Notes under the pieces: model-generated
Seen by the model: only the letters and a program-made list of their open reading frames with translations
Told to the model about the DNA's origin: nothing
Databases searched by the model: none
Shown here: positions 35,133-43,021 of the stretch, in pieces
How the letters are laid out: each line of letters starts with the position of its first letter
Numbering within the stretch: position 1 is the stretch's first letter
NCBI RefSeq assembly: GCF_030323145.1
Contig: NZ_CP100470.1
Span: forward strand, 5,125,001-5,189,000
Direction of reading: 5' to 3'
DNA: 64,000 nucleotides
Origin: Mesorhizobium sp. C432A
GTDB taxonomy: Bacteria > Pseudomonadota > Alphaproteobacteria > Rhizobiales > Rhizobiaceae
Position numbers and translations under genes: made by a program

Positions 35133-35837
35133 TCACACCACCTCCGCCACAGGCCGGTGGAAGCGCGCCTGGTGGTATTCGCAGTAGCTTTTCAGCGCCC
35201 TTGTGCGCAGGCCGCAGCACAGCATCTCGAGCCCCGGCCGGCTGCCGGGAGCATCGTTGTCGGGGTCTTCCTCCAGCGTCAGGTCGAGCGGCGCGCGGCA
35301 GCGGTCGAACAGGCAGTCGATGAAGCGCATGGCGGCGACATGCGGCTGACGCCCGAGCGAGGCAGGGCGCGGCGCCGGCACATTGAAGCGGTAGATTTCG
35401 CCGTCCACCACCAGCCGTCCTTCACCCGGGATCGAGGGCGCCGGACGGGCTGGCAACAGAGGCCTGGCCGATGGCTGACGGGTCGGTTTGGCGGCCGGTT
35501 TGACCGGCGCGGCCTGCTTCGAAACTCCTACTTCCCTTACGGGCTTGCTTGGCTGCGCCGGCGGATTCCTCTTGGCGGTATTCTCGTTTGCCGCAGTCTT
35601 CCCCGTCGCATTCTTCCTCGGTCGGCCGCCGGACCTGCCGCCTCTGGGGTTGGCGAAGCCGATGGTCTTCAACGCGCTGTTGCGGTGGACGATGCCGATG
35701 ATGGAATTGCGCGAGACCGGACTGCCGCGCAGCGCCGTGAAGCGGACGGCGATCCCTGTGGCCGACAGGCCATCCCTCAGCCAGACGGCGATCTCCTGCA
35801 ATTCGGTGTCGGTATAGGCAGTCATGTCGGTATCCAT
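35133..35837 (-). CDS. GcrA-like regulatory protein
   Basis: The 234-residue product starts MDTDMTAYTDTELQEIAVWL and contains GLSATGIAVRF and SRNSIIGIVHRNS, the GcrA N-terminal DNA-binding pattern. A long Lys/Pro/Ala linker follows. The C-terminus carries the GcrA-like cysteine block (IDCLFDRCRAPL, LEMLCCGL, YCEYHQARFHRP). GcrA controls cell-cycle genes with sigma-70 in alphaproteobacteria. The unusual sequence suggests a divergent paralogue, not the core gcrA. The frame is open upstream to 36335 but this part looks non-coding; 35825 is another start. Confidence 0.75.
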   Translation of the reverse strand: MDTDMTAYTDTELQEIAVWLRDGLSATGIAVRFTALRGSPVSRNSIIGIVHRNSALKTIGFANPRGGRSGGRPRKNATGKTAANENTAKRNPPAQPSKPVREVGVSKQAAPVKPAAKPTRQPSARPLLPARPAPSIPGEGRLVVDGEIYRFNVPAPRPASLGRQPHVAAMRFIDCLFDRCRAPLDLTLEEDPDNDAPGSRPGLEMLCCGLRTRALKSYCEYHQARFHRPVAEVV

Positions 35838-35911
35838 TGATTGCGCGCGCAAAGGCCGAGCGCCGGCCCCGAGGGCCCACGGGAAAAAATCAGAGCGGAT
35901 GGTCGGTGCGG

Positions 35912-36286
35912 TCAGCCGATACTGGCGGCCGGCAGCGAGCCGGCGAGATGCCGCAAGGCGGCTTCGGCGGCCGCTTTGGTGAGGGCGGAAACCGCCCTGC
36001 CCGTCAGCCGGTCGAACAGGATGACGGTGCCATCTTCCGTGCGGATGCAGGAAATACCCTGCCCGCCGGAGACAGCCCTTGGCGCACCGGCGGCGCCATG
36101 GGCTGAAGAGGTGGCCGGAGCCGGGAGAGGAGCGGCTCCGGCCGTTCCGGTCGATCGGGGGGACGACGGTTCGACCGGATCCGGGGCAGAAGCCCCGGTT
36201 TGCGTCCGGACCGGGGAGGAGGACAGCCCGGACGATGGGAGAAAGCTGAGGATGTCTGCGGAAACGCTTGCGATTTGTTCGATCAT
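35912..36286 (-). CDS. Hypothetical low-complexity protein divergent from S24 repressor
   Basis: The 124-residue product begins MIEQIASVSADILSFLPSSG, has a Ser/Pro/Ala-rich middle, and ends with a short folded part (SCIRTEDGTVILFDRLTGRA then ALTKAAAEAALRHLAG). No family recognised. It is divergent from the repressor gene at 36367, and the operator cluster 36294-36337 lies immediately before its start, so it may be a target of that repressor. Confidence 0.5.
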   Translation of the reverse strand: MIEQIASVSADILSFLPSSGLSSSPVRTQTGASAPDPVEPSSPRSTGTAGAAPLPAPATSSAHGAAGAPRAVSGGQGISCIRTEDGTVILFDRLTGRAVSALTKAAAEAALRHLAGSLPAASIG

Positions 36287-36293
36287 GCGCTAA

Positions 36294-36366
36294 GCGTACG
36301 ATATGTACGAAACGTACGCAAGCGAAATCGTACATATTGGACGATAAATTTCAGGCAATTTGTACG
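36294..36366. promoter_or_regulatory. Dense GTAC-centred operator cluster of the S24 repressor
   Basis: Nested perfect inverted repeats: GCGTACG/CGTACGC (36294-36319) and ATATGTACGA/TCGTACATAT (36301-36337, 17-bp spacer). A further TGTACG touches the repressor start codon at 36361. Five GTAC cores occur in about 70 bp between the divergent genes, so autoregulation by the S24 protein is likely. Confidence 0.65.
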
Positions 36367-37029
36367 ATGCAGGAACCGAGGCACAGATTGCAGCAGGCGC
36401 GGGCGGAGGCGGGCTATGCCTCGCCGAGCGACGCTGCGCGGGCATTGCGCGACATCAACAAGAACACGCTGATCAGTCACGAGAACGGTAACCGGCCGCT
36501 GTCGCGCAAGGCGGCGGAGAAATACGGCCGCCTGTTCGGCGTCGATCCCGGCTGGCTCTTGTTCAACGGCGACGGCGGCAGCCTTTCGGGTGGCCATTTC
36601 GGCTTTGACGAGTCGGGCCGGCAGATCCCGATGCCGTCGCTGGCCACCGTCGACGTGCCCATCGTCTCATGGATCAGCGCCGGCGAACTCGGCAGCCAGG
36701 ACATGGTGGTCAATCTCAGCGACTATCCGACCATCCCCACCACCGATCTGGAGCAGGGCCAATGGATTGCGCTACGCGTCGACGGCCCGTCGATGAACAA
36801 GATCTCGCCACCGGATTCGATCATCTTCGTCAACCTCAGGGACAAGCGGCTGGTGACCAATGGCTGCTACGTCATTTCGGACGAATCCGGCCAGGCCACC
36901 TACAAGCGTTACCGCCCCAACGAGAACCCGCCCTTCCAGCCGGCCTCCTACATGGACATCCCGCCGCCGGCGCTCGAAGGCGCCATCACCATCATCGGCC
37001 GGGTGAAGCGCTCGATGATCGATATGTGA
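36367..37029 (+). CDS. XRE/S24 LexA-like (phage repressor type) regulator
   Basis: A 220-residue protein with an N-terminal XRE-type helix-turn-helix (RLQQARAEAGYASPSDAARA, then NTLISHENGNRPLSRKAA) and a C-terminal S24 peptidase-like domain (VPIVSWISAGEL, then RVDGPSMNKISPPDSIIFVN, where Ser in DGPSM is the usual nucleophile). The Lys partner would be in the TYKRYRP segment. Such repressors may self-cleave after DNA damage. The start at 36367 follows a GTAC site closely. No phage genes are next to it. Confidence 0.88.
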   Translation: MQEPRHRLQQARAEAGYASPSDAARALRDINKNTLISHENGNRPLSRKAAEKYGRLFGVDPGWLLFNGDGGSLSGGHFGFDESGRQIPMPSLATVDVPIVSWISAGELGSQDMVVNLSDYPTIPTTDLEQGQWIALRVDGPSMNKISPPDSIIFVNLRDKRLVTNGCYVISDESGQATYKRYRPNENPPFQPASYMDIPPPALEGAITIIGRVKRSMIDM

Positions 37030-37048
37030 GGGAGAAGGCGGTGAGGCG

Positions 37049-37199
37049 CAATCTCCCCCCTCGAGGGGGAGATGGCCGGCAGGCCAGAGGGGGTCGCACG
37101 CGTAAGGCGCTGACGTCCTCTGTCCGCGATAGGAAGTCGCGTCAGGACGTACCGACCCCCTCTGTCGCCTTCGGCGACATCTCCCGAGGGGGGAGATTA
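37049..37199. repeat. Inverted pair of intergenic repeats (second pair)
   Basis: 37049-37095 (AATCTCCCCCCTCGAGGGGG, GATGGCCGGCAGG) and its inverted copy 37151-37199 (ACCCCCTCTGTCGCC, CCCGAGGGGGGAGATTA) flank about 55 bp. The pair fills the space between the S24 gene and the transporter gene end at 37197, overlapping the latter's stop. Confidence 0.8.
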
Positions 37200-38204
37200 C
37201 GCGCCCAAAAACTCGTTCGTAAAATACCCCCCGAAATCCGGCCGCTCTTTCAGCCCCTTGCCATCGGCGTCAAGCAGAATGCCGGCCCTGAAGAGGTAGG
37301 TTCCGATCGCCTCGATCTTGGCCTTGTCGATGGTGCCGATGACGCCGGCCTGGCTTCTGAGGAAGTGCCCGTCGACGAGCATCTTCAGCGAAGCGTGGAT
37401 CAGCGCCGGGTCGGTCAGCGCGTCCTTGTTGGACGCGATCAGCAGGTCGCCAGCCTCTTGCGCATGATCGACCGCAAACTGATAGCCACGGCGCGTCGCC
37501 TCGAGAAAGGATGACGCCGCCTTTGGATTTGCCTGGAGATAGGCATCACTGGAGGCGATCAAGGTGGTGTGCTCGTCGGGCACGCCGTAGTCGGCGTAGC
37601 GGAAGCCGCGCTGCCTGACGCCTTTCAACTCGGCAGCGACGCCTTCCCAGGTCGAGACCTCCAGCGTGAAGTCGACCGAGCCGTTGGCCAGCGCCTCATA
37701 GGCCGAGGTGCCTAATGTCACCGTCTCGAAAACGCCCTTGCCGCCATCGTGGCGGATGATGGTCGAGATCAGCGTGTTTTCCCAGGCGCTGCCGAAGCCG
37801 CCATAGGTCAGACCGTCGAGATTCCTGGGACTCTTGATCTCGCCGCGATCCGCGTTGAAGACCAACCGGCCGGTCTCCTGCTGGACCACGGCGTAGACCG
37901 CCTTGAGATCGGCGCCGGCAGCCCGCTGGGTGAACAGGCCGACGCCGGCAATGCCGAAATCGGCGATGCGGTTGGCGACCAGCGTGCCGGCGCCAGTATC
38001 GCCATAGGGCAGGATCTCAACATCGAGCCCGGCCTCGTGGTAGAACCCTTTGTCGCGGGCAACGAACAGGCCGACATGGTTGGTGTTGACCGTCCAGTCG
38101 AGCGCGACGGTGATTTTTTGCGCAGCCGCATGAGCGCGCGAGGCCAGCGGCAATCCGGCGGCCAGCGTCAGCAGCAAAGCCTGCCGGCGTGTGAATTCGG
38201 TCAT
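37197..38204 (-). CDS. thiY: NMT1/THI5-like substrate-binding protein of thiamine-precursor transporter
   Basis: A 335-residue periplasmic binding protein with a signal peptide (RRQALLLTLAAGLPLASRAHA). The mature start KITVALDWTVNTNHVGLFVA and GAGTLVANRIADFGIAGVGL are typical of the ThiY/NMT1-like group that binds pyrimidine precursors of thiamine. It is last in a TPP-riboswitch operon, overlapping the ATPase gene by ATGA. HMP or a formylaminopyrimidine is the likely cargo by family and context. Confidence 0.88.
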   Translation of the reverse strand: MTEFTRRQALLLTLAAGLPLASRAHAAAQKITVALDWTVNTNHVGLFVARDKGFYHEAGLDVEILPYGDTGAGTLVANRIADFGIAGVGLFTQRAAGADLKAVYAVVQQETGRLVFNADRGEIKSPRNLDGLTYGGFGSAWENTLISTIIRHDGGKGVFETVTLGTSAYEALANGSVDFTLEVSTWEGVAAELKGVRQRGFRYADYGVPDEHTTLIASSDAYLQANPKAASSFLEATRRGYQFAVDHAQEAGDLLIASNKDALTDPALIHASLKMLVDGHFLRSQAGVIGTIDKAKIEAIGTYLFRAGILLDADGKGLKERPDFGGYFTNEFLGA

Positions 38205-38983
38205 GAAAAACTCCTTTGAGCGGTCTGCGGAAACAAGCCCCGGTCAGTCCCGGGATTGAGCAGCGTGTCGAGGATGTCGGCTTCGAGCGCGGCGGCCTGG
38301 CGCGCGGCATCGCTGCCGGTGGTGCGCGGGCGCGGCAGCGGCACGGCAATCTCGCCGATGATGCGGGCCGGCCGCGCCGACATCAGATAGATTCGATCGG
38401 AGAGGTAGACGGCTTCGCGCACGTCATGGGTGATCAGCAGCGCGGTCCAGCGGTGGCGCTGCCACATGCCTTCCAGCCAGCGCTGCATACCCGCGCGGGT
38501 CAGTGCATCCAGCGCGCCAAAGGGCTCGTCGAGCAGCAGCATGTCGCGCTGCTGCACCACGGTGCGCAAAAGGGCGGCGCGCTGGCGCATGCCGCCGGAA
38601 AGCTCGGCCGGCCAGGCGCGCTCGAAACCGGCAAGGCCGAACTCAGCGAACAATGGCGCAACGGACGCGCGCGCCTCGCGGCGCTTCATGCCCTGCACCT
38701 CCAGCCCCAGCGTCACATTGTCGATGACGCGTCGCCACGGCATCAGCGCGTCGCGCTGCGGCATGAAGGCGAAGGGGCTGCCCTGCAATGGCGCGCCGTC
38801 GAAGCGCATGTCGCCCTCACCTTTCAGCGCGCCGGTCAGCAACTGGAACAGCGTCGACTTGCCGGCGCCGGAAGGGCCGAGGATGGAGACGAACTCGCCG
38901 GCCGCGACATGAAGCGAAATGCCGGCGAGCACCTCAAGCGCGCCGAAGTTCTTCCTGATGTCCCGGAGTTCGAGCCGCGTCAT
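38201..38983 (-). CDS. thiZ: ABC transporter ATP-binding protein, thiamine-precursor uptake
   Basis: A 260-residue ATPase with Walker A GPSGAGKSTLFQLL, signature AELSGGMRQRAAL, Walker B DMLLLDEPFGALDALTRAGM and the switch histidine in LLITHDVREAVYLSD. It belongs to the nitrate/sulfonate/taurine-like branch used by ThiXYZ systems. It overlaps permease and binding-protein genes by ATGA on each side. Confidence 0.92.
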   Translation of the reverse strand: MTRLELRDIRKNFGALEVLAGISLHVAAGEFVSILGPSGAGKSTLFQLLTGALKGEGDMRFDGAPLQGSPFAFMPQRDALMPWRRVIDNVTLGLEVQGMKRREARASVAPLFAEFGLAGFERAWPAELSGGMRQRAALLRTVVQQRDMLLLDEPFGALDALTRAGMQRWLEGMWQRHRWTALLITHDVREAVYLSDRIYLMSARPARIIGEIAVPLPRPRTTGSDAARQAAALEADILDTLLNPGTDRGLFPQTAQRSFS

Positions 38984-39885
38984 TGACGGTTCTCTTCTGC
39001 AGCTTCAACCTTGCCGTCGCGGCTTTCGCTCCCTGCATTCTCCCAAGGCATGGCGAAGCGCTGGACGAGCACCGCAATGGCGAACAAGACAAGCGTGAGC
39101 GCGGCGCTGACGGCGACCGCGGCGAGCACCAGATCGGGCCGAAAGTTGTTCTTGGCATTGAGCATGTAGATGCCCAGCCCCTTCGCCGCCCCCGCATATT
39201 CGGCGAAGATCGCGCCGACGACGGCGTAGGTGATGGAGATGCGCAGCCCGGCGAAGAAATAGGGCAGCGCCGAAGGCAGGCGCGCCAGCCAGAAGATGCG
39301 CCAGCGCCCTGCCCCCATGGTGGCGAGCATCTGCGAAATCGCCTTGCTGGTCGCGGCAAAACCCTCGACCAGCGCCACCATCATCGGGAAGAAGGTAACG
39401 AGCGCCACAAGCAGGATTTTTGGCATCAGCCCGAAGCCGAACCACAGCACGATGAGCGGCGCGATCGCGACCAGCGGCAAGGTCTGGCTGACGATCAGCA
39501 GCGGAAACAGCGCGCGGCGCAGCGGGGCCAAGAAATCGACCAGCGCCGAAAGCACGAAGGCAGCGACCAACGAGCAGGCGAAGCCGGCTGATGTGGCGCG
39601 GATGGTAGGCAGCGTGTTGTCGGCCAGGGCGGCGCGATGCTCCCAGGCCTGCTGCAGCACGCGCGACGGCGCCGGCAGCACGGTGGGGGCGACACCGCCG
39701 TAGCGGGCGTAGAGCTCCCAGGCCGCGAGGAGCAGGGCGAAGGCGAAGGCGGCGGGGATGGTCTTGGCGATGCCGGCGGCTAATCTCCCCCCTCGAGGGG
39801 GAGATGTCGCCGAAGGCGACAGAGGGGGTCGTCTCGCATAGAGCGCCCACGCCTTGCCGATGCGAAAAGGACGTCGGCGCTCCAC
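38980..39885 (-). CDS. thiX: ABC transporter permease, thiamine-precursor uptake, with repeat at its 5' end
   Basis: From about IAKTIPAAFAFALLLAAWEL on, this is a typical six-helix permease of the NitT/TauT type, with the EAA loop MGAGRWRIFWLARLPSALPYF. The usual 5' end is masked by a 50-bp intergenic repeat: the frame stays open through it (PPLSPSATSPPRGG) and on to 40041. I place the start at GTG 39885, which has AGAGGGGG from the second repeat unit upstream; this is uncertain. The repeat adds about 30 residues ahead of the first helix. Confidence 0.78.
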   Translation of the reverse strand: MERRRPFRIGKAWALYARRPPLSPSATSPPRGGRLAAGIAKTIPAAFAFALLLAAWELYARYGGVAPTVLPAPSRVLQQAWEHRAALADNTLPTIRATSAGFACSLVAAFVLSALVDFLAPLRRALFPLLIVSQTLPLVAIAPLIVLWFGFGLMPKILLVALVTFFPMMVALVEGFAATSKAISQMLATMGAGRWRIFWLARLPSALPYFFAGLRISITYAVVGAIFAEYAGAAKGLGIYMLNAKNNFRPDLVLAAVAVSAALTLVLFAIAVLVQRFAMPWENAGSESRDGKVEAAEENRQ

Positions 39886-39939
39886 GCGCTGGGACCCCCT
39901 CTGGCCTGCCAGCCATCTCCCGCTCGAGGGGGGAGATTC
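39781..39939. repeat. Inverted pair of intergenic repeats inside the thi operon (third pair)
   Basis: 39781-39832 (AATCTCCCCCCTCGAGGGGG, GATGTCGCCGAAGGCGAC) and the inverted unit 39892-39939 enclose about 60 bp. It lies between the YkoF-like gene and the permease and runs into the permease reading frame. It probably inserted within the operon. Confidence 0.8.
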
Positions 39940-40077
39940 GTGGGCATCGCGGTCTTCGCCAATCGCCAATGGCTCCCCTCCTCTTTGTGCTGAGGGGTCA
40001 GAGGCATCTCCTCCACGCAATGGGTCAGATAAACCAGCCACGGCAATATCCTCAAGGAACGACGCTTGAGCCGCGGC

Positions 40078-40686
40078 TCAGACGGCGCTCGGGCTGTTCG
40101 CCGAGATCGTGATGTCGAGGGTGACGTGGCCGGCGCCGGGGCCGAAGCGGCAGAAGGCCTCGTTGAGCGTGGCAAACACGGCACCGGCATCGCCACGCAA
40201 TTTGGTGCAGAAGTTCTTTGAGCGCTCAAAGACGCCGGACTGTTTCAGGAAATCGATGCAGCCGTAGATCTCGTCCATATGGTCGCCCGTGCCCATAACG
40301 TAGAGCGAGAACTGCGCCGCCACCGGCTGGCCGGTCGACGGCGTGGCCTGGACAGCGCGGATCGCGGCGATCTTGCGCTCGTCCAGCGGAATGGCGGGGC
40401 CGCCGGTCTCGTCGGAGCGGCAGATCGGATCGTCGGGCTCACCCGGACAGCCGCGCGAGACCGCCGCCGAAAGCACGCAGTGCTTGCCGCTTTTGGCCGC
40501 CGCCACGAACAGGTCGCGCATAGCGGGAAACAGCACCTCGGGCGGCCCGACCGTAAGGGTCGAGATGTCATCGGTTTCGATCCGCAGCCGGTCGCGCCAC
40601 GGATCGAGCGCGCCGAGCGCGCCGAGGATGACGCCGACGAAATCGTCGGTCATGGGATAAAGGGAAATCTGTGCGCCTGAAAACAT
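40078..40686 (-). CDS. YkoF-like thiamine/hydroxymethylpyrimidine-binding protein
   Basis: A 202-residue protein with two related halves (GAQISLYPMTDDFVGVILGA and QFSLYVMGTGDHMDEIYGCI), as in YkoF, whose tandem ACT-like domains bind thiamine or its pyrimidine. It directly follows a TPP riboswitch and is followed by ThiXZY-type genes, so it belongs to pyrimidine or thiamine salvage. The start at 40686 is the first ATG after the riboswitch. Cytoplasmic. Confidence 0.88.
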   Translation of the reverse strand: MFSGAQISLYPMTDDFVGVILGALGALDPWRDRLRIETDDISTLTVGPPEVLFPAMRDLFVAAAKSGKHCVLSAAVSRGCPGEPDDPICRSDETGGPAIPLDERKIAAIRAVQATPSTGQPVAAQFSLYVMGTGDHMDEIYGCIDFLKQSGVFERSKNFCTKLRGDAGAVFATLNEAFCRFGPGAGHVTLDITISANSPSAV

Positions 40687-40693
40687 CGCCCGC

Positions 40694-40784
40694 CTCGCTC
40701 CGCTGGTATTATCCAGATCAGCTTTAGGGTCCGAAGGCTTGCCGCCCTCATCTCAGCCCCGACGATACGGAGCACCCCTGTGGA
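40694..40784 (-). promoter_or_regulatory. TPP riboswitch (THI element)
   Basis: Read on the reverse strand, the conserved parts appear in order: CAGGGGTGC, GGGCTGAGATGAG, then GACCCTAAAGCTGATCTGG and ATAATACCAGCG. These are the pyrimidine- and pyrophosphate-sensing arms of the thi box. It ends 8 bp before the YkoF-like start, and the last stem overlaps the ribosome-binding region, so translational control by TPP is likely. Confidence 0.95.
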
Positions 40785-40907
40785 TGGGCGGGTTAAAGCA
40801 TTGTTCGAGACATTGGGGAAGCCGTTTGTTGAGGCACTGCGGCAAAGTGTTTTAGGCCAGACGTGCCGGGCGCCTGGGCGTTAACAGACGACTCGTCAGT
40901 TCGTTGC

Positions 40908-40937
40908 GTTATAAGGTTTCCACGAACTTCTTATAAC
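40908..40937. promoter_or_regulatory. Inverted repeat upstream of nucleotidyltransferase remnant
   Basis: GTTATAAG and CTTATAAC are perfect 8-bp arms with a 14-bp spacer; a third TTATAAG half-site follows around 40967. AT-rich and operator-like. The binding protein is unknown. Confidence 0.4.
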
Positions 40938-40972
40938 TGCGTTGGAATTCAAGCTGATAAACGTAATTATAA

Positions 40973-41389
40973 GAAAACGGCAGAGACTCCGCGCAGCCCT
41001 TACGGTTTCTGGATCTCCTTATCCGCGACCCCATCCGGACTGTGCTCCTGCATCGCTCGGGCTTGCCTGTGCTGGTCCCCTCGCCCCAGCGCCACGCCAT
41101 CCACAAGCTGATCGTCGCCTCGCGACGCGGGCCGAGCGCTGGCGCCAAGCGGGAGAAGGATCTCCATCAAGCGCGCCTGCTGACCCAAGTGCTCGAAGCC
41201 ACGCGTCGCCAGGACGACCTTGCCTTCGCCTTCATGGAAGCGTGGGAGAGGGGCGAAAACTGGCGCGAGACGATCCGGGGCGGCTTGAACCTGTTCGACG
41301 CCGCCACGAGGGAAACAGTCAACACCATCCTGGGGAAATCCCTCCGCGAAATTGGTGCGACTCCTGAAGGATTCACGATGCGGGATTAG
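40973..41389 (+). pseudogene. C-terminal remnant of a GSU2403-type nucleotidyltransferase-fold protein
   Basis: The frame opens after a TAA at 40970-40972 and reads PLRFLDLLIRDPIRTVLLHR, then GLPVLVPSPQRHAIHKLIVA, the C-terminal half of GSU2403-like proteins of about 300 or more residues. No N-terminal nucleotidyltransferase core (G-S-x-D-x-D) is found upstream. A GTG at 41042 could start a 115-residue fragment. It is probably a truncated gene; a functional short form is less likely. Operator-like repeats lie upstream. Confidence 0.65.
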
Positions 41390-41429
41390 CTGAAGCGACC
41401 GCTGCTATATTCATTTCCATCGTCCCAAC

Positions 41430-41471
41430 TGTACGAATTGGCTTGACGCTTATTCGTACATAAAGTACGAT
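41430..41471 (+). promoter_or_regulatory. Promoter with TGTACGAAT operator before the 41492 gene
   Basis: Perfect 9-bp arms TGTACGAAT and ATTCGTACA (41430-41460, 13-bp spacer) overlap a TTGACG (41443) and TACGAT (41466) pair with 17-bp spacing. A third half-site AGTACGATAT follows at 41464. The half-site matches that of the S24 repressor cluster at 36301. Confidence 0.6.
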
Positions 41472-41491
41472 ATCTCTTTTCTCAGAGAGGA

Positions 41492-41890
41492 ATGTCCTTG
41501 AGCACAGCGAACCATGTTGCCTTCGCCGATCTCTCTCGTCCTTTGCAGTCATCTCCGTCGTTGCCGCCGCCTTTATTGCCGCCCCCTTTGTTGCCCTTGT
41601 CATTCGATCAGTGCCAACGCCTCGCCGGGGCCTGGCGAATGGCCAGCCAGGACATCGCCGACGACATCCGCTTCATCCGCCAATATCTGAAAGTCGTTGC
41701 CGAGAAGGACGAGAGGCTGTCGACCGGCACCCTTGTTCACAGCCGCGCCTATGTCGAGGCCTGCGCCGGCTGGCTGCCACAGACTGTAACGCGCTATCTG
41801 CGCCACCTGCGCCAGATCACCGAATGCGAACTGGCTATGACAGCTGCCGGGATTCGCTTTGCGCTGTCGAGTTATGCCTGGGAGGCATGA
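41492..41890 (+). CDS. Hypothetical protein behind a repressor-type operator
   Basis: A 132-residue protein. The N-terminus has a Ser/Pro/Leu-rich run (PPPLLPPPLLPLSF); the C-terminal 90 residues are helical (QDIADDIRFIRQYLKVVAEK, GWLPQTVTRYLRHLRQITEC). No family recognised. A TTG at 41498 has a better-spaced GAGAGG than the ATG at 41492. The promoter carries TGTACGA sites, so it may belong to the regulon of the S24 protein at 36367. Confidence 0.6.
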   Translation: MSLSTANHVAFADLSRPLQSSPSLPPPLLPPPLLPLSFDQCQRLAGAWRMASQDIADDIRFIRQYLKVVAEKDERLSTGTLVHSRAYVEACAGWLPQTVTRYLRHLRQITECELAMTAAGIRFALSSYAWEA

Positions 41891-42046
41891 GGGGCGGCTG
41901 TCGCCAAACACAAGGAATTGCGCTGCCCGTCGCAGGCGCAATTCGTCAGGTTGAGAGGCTCGGGCGCGCCTGAACGGCGGGCGCCAAGGATGGCCCGGCC
42001 AGCGAATTCCGGCCTTGCTTTATTTCGACTGGCCTTATTTCTGGCC

Positions 42047-42286
42047 TTATTTCGATTTGGCTTTGCCGGACTTTGCGGCGGCAGGCTTCGCGGCCTTTGG
42101 CTTGGCGGCTGCCTTGGCGGGCTTGGCGTCAGCTTTCTTCGCCGCCTTTTTGGGCTTGGCGACCGCGCCATCAAATTCAGCCGTGGCCTGCTCCCAGTGT
42201 TCCTGATGCGCGCCTTCAGGCCGGCCGGCCTTTTCCCAGATCTCGTGCGCGCGCTGGCGAATGCGGTCCTGTTTGTCGTCCGTCAC
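42047..42286 (-). CDS. DUF2934 domain protein with Lys/Ala-rich tail
   Basis: The first 40 residues (DRIRQRAHEIWEKAGRPEGA, then HWEQATAEFD) are the DUF2934 block. The last 35 are Lys/Ala/Pro repeats (AKPAKAAAKPKAAKPAAAK), a histone-H1-like tail. 79 residues. A second DUF2934 protein is at 61322. Function unknown; the tail could bind DNA. Confidence 0.8.
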   Translation of the reverse strand: MTDDKQDRIRQRAHEIWEKAGRPEGAHQEHWEQATAEFDGAVAKPKKAAKKADAKPAKAAAKPKAAKPAAAKSGKAKSK

Positions 42287-42378
42287 TTAAGCCTCCGTGG
42301 TTGGGTCCGGTCGGTTGGTCCAGATTCCACGAAAACATTAGCCGAAAATTCGGCCGGCGTCTTGAGTGACGAGACATC

Positions 42379-42594
42379 TCAGCGCGGGTCGGAAATCACC
42401 GCAACGCCGAGCAGCGCCGCCTTCTTGACGATCAGCCCCGCGAGGTCGGCATCCGAACGATCGGTGCCGGTGCGCTCCCGCAGGAGCGCGATCGCTTCCT
42501 TCATCGATAACAGCGCCGTGTTGCGCTCGGCCAGCAACTTGTCGCAACACGCCGCAACATTGGCGGAGTTCGGGGTCTCGACATGCGGCAACAT
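42379..42594 (-). CDS. Small hypothetical protein
   Basis: 71 residues: MLPHVETPNSANVAACCDKL, then LSMKEAIALLRERTGTDRSD and LAGLIVKKAALLGVAVI. Mostly helical; no signal peptide and no known family. Reading frame and codon use look like a real gene, with AAGGAG-like sequence upstream of 42594. Confidence 0.55.
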   Translation of the reverse strand: MLPHVETPNSANVAACCDKLLAERNTALLSMKEAIALLRERTGTDRSDADLAGLIVKKAALLGVAVISDPR

Positions 42595-42691
42595 GGCAAT
42601 TCTCCTTCATCATGTTCATCATTCGGCCCTGCCGCCCTTTTAGGAAGAACGACAGGGCCGTATCACCGATGAATGGTTAGGTTGTCGAGCG

Positions 42692-43021
42692 TTACTCGAC
42701 CACCTCGACAATCCTGCGCGTGCTGGGGTCGACCAACACGGTATGGTTGTCGACGACGGCGTATCTGTACTGAACGTCGGGAACCTCCTGCAGCTCGACA
42801 GTGTCAGGCAAGGCAGTGCCGACATTCAATTCGACGCCGAGCAGATTGACCGAGGCAAGCGGATGTTTCTTTACGTATTGGTGCACGACCGTGCGCTGTT
42901 CCGGGGTGATGATCACCTGCTGCTGTGCCGGCTGCGTGACGATGACCTCGTCGGCGGCGGCAATGCCGATACCAGCGATCATGGCGAGCCCGGCGACGGC
43001 GGGAATAAGGATGGTTTTCAT
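42692..43021 (-). CDS. DUF1236-type exported protein
   Basis: The start at 43021 (MKTILIPAVAGLAMIAGIGI) gives a signal peptide. The mature part has ITPEQRTVVHQYVKKH and GTALPDTVELQEVP followed by YRYAVVDNHTVLVDPSTRRI, the DUF1236 pattern common in rhizobia. 109 residues, periplasmic. An upstream extension to 43210 looks non-coding. Confidence 0.85.
   Translation of the reverse strand: MKTILIPAVAGLAMIAGIGIAAADEVIVTQPAQQQVIITPEQRTVVHQYVKKHPLASVNLLGVELNVGTALPDTVELQEVPDVQYRYAVVDNHTVLVDPSTRRIVEVVE

Noticed and set aside
34913..39939. Repeated GC-rich units considered as a CRISPR array
   Set aside because: Only pairs of units in inverted orientation, with no regular direct repeats or equal spacers, and no cas genes.
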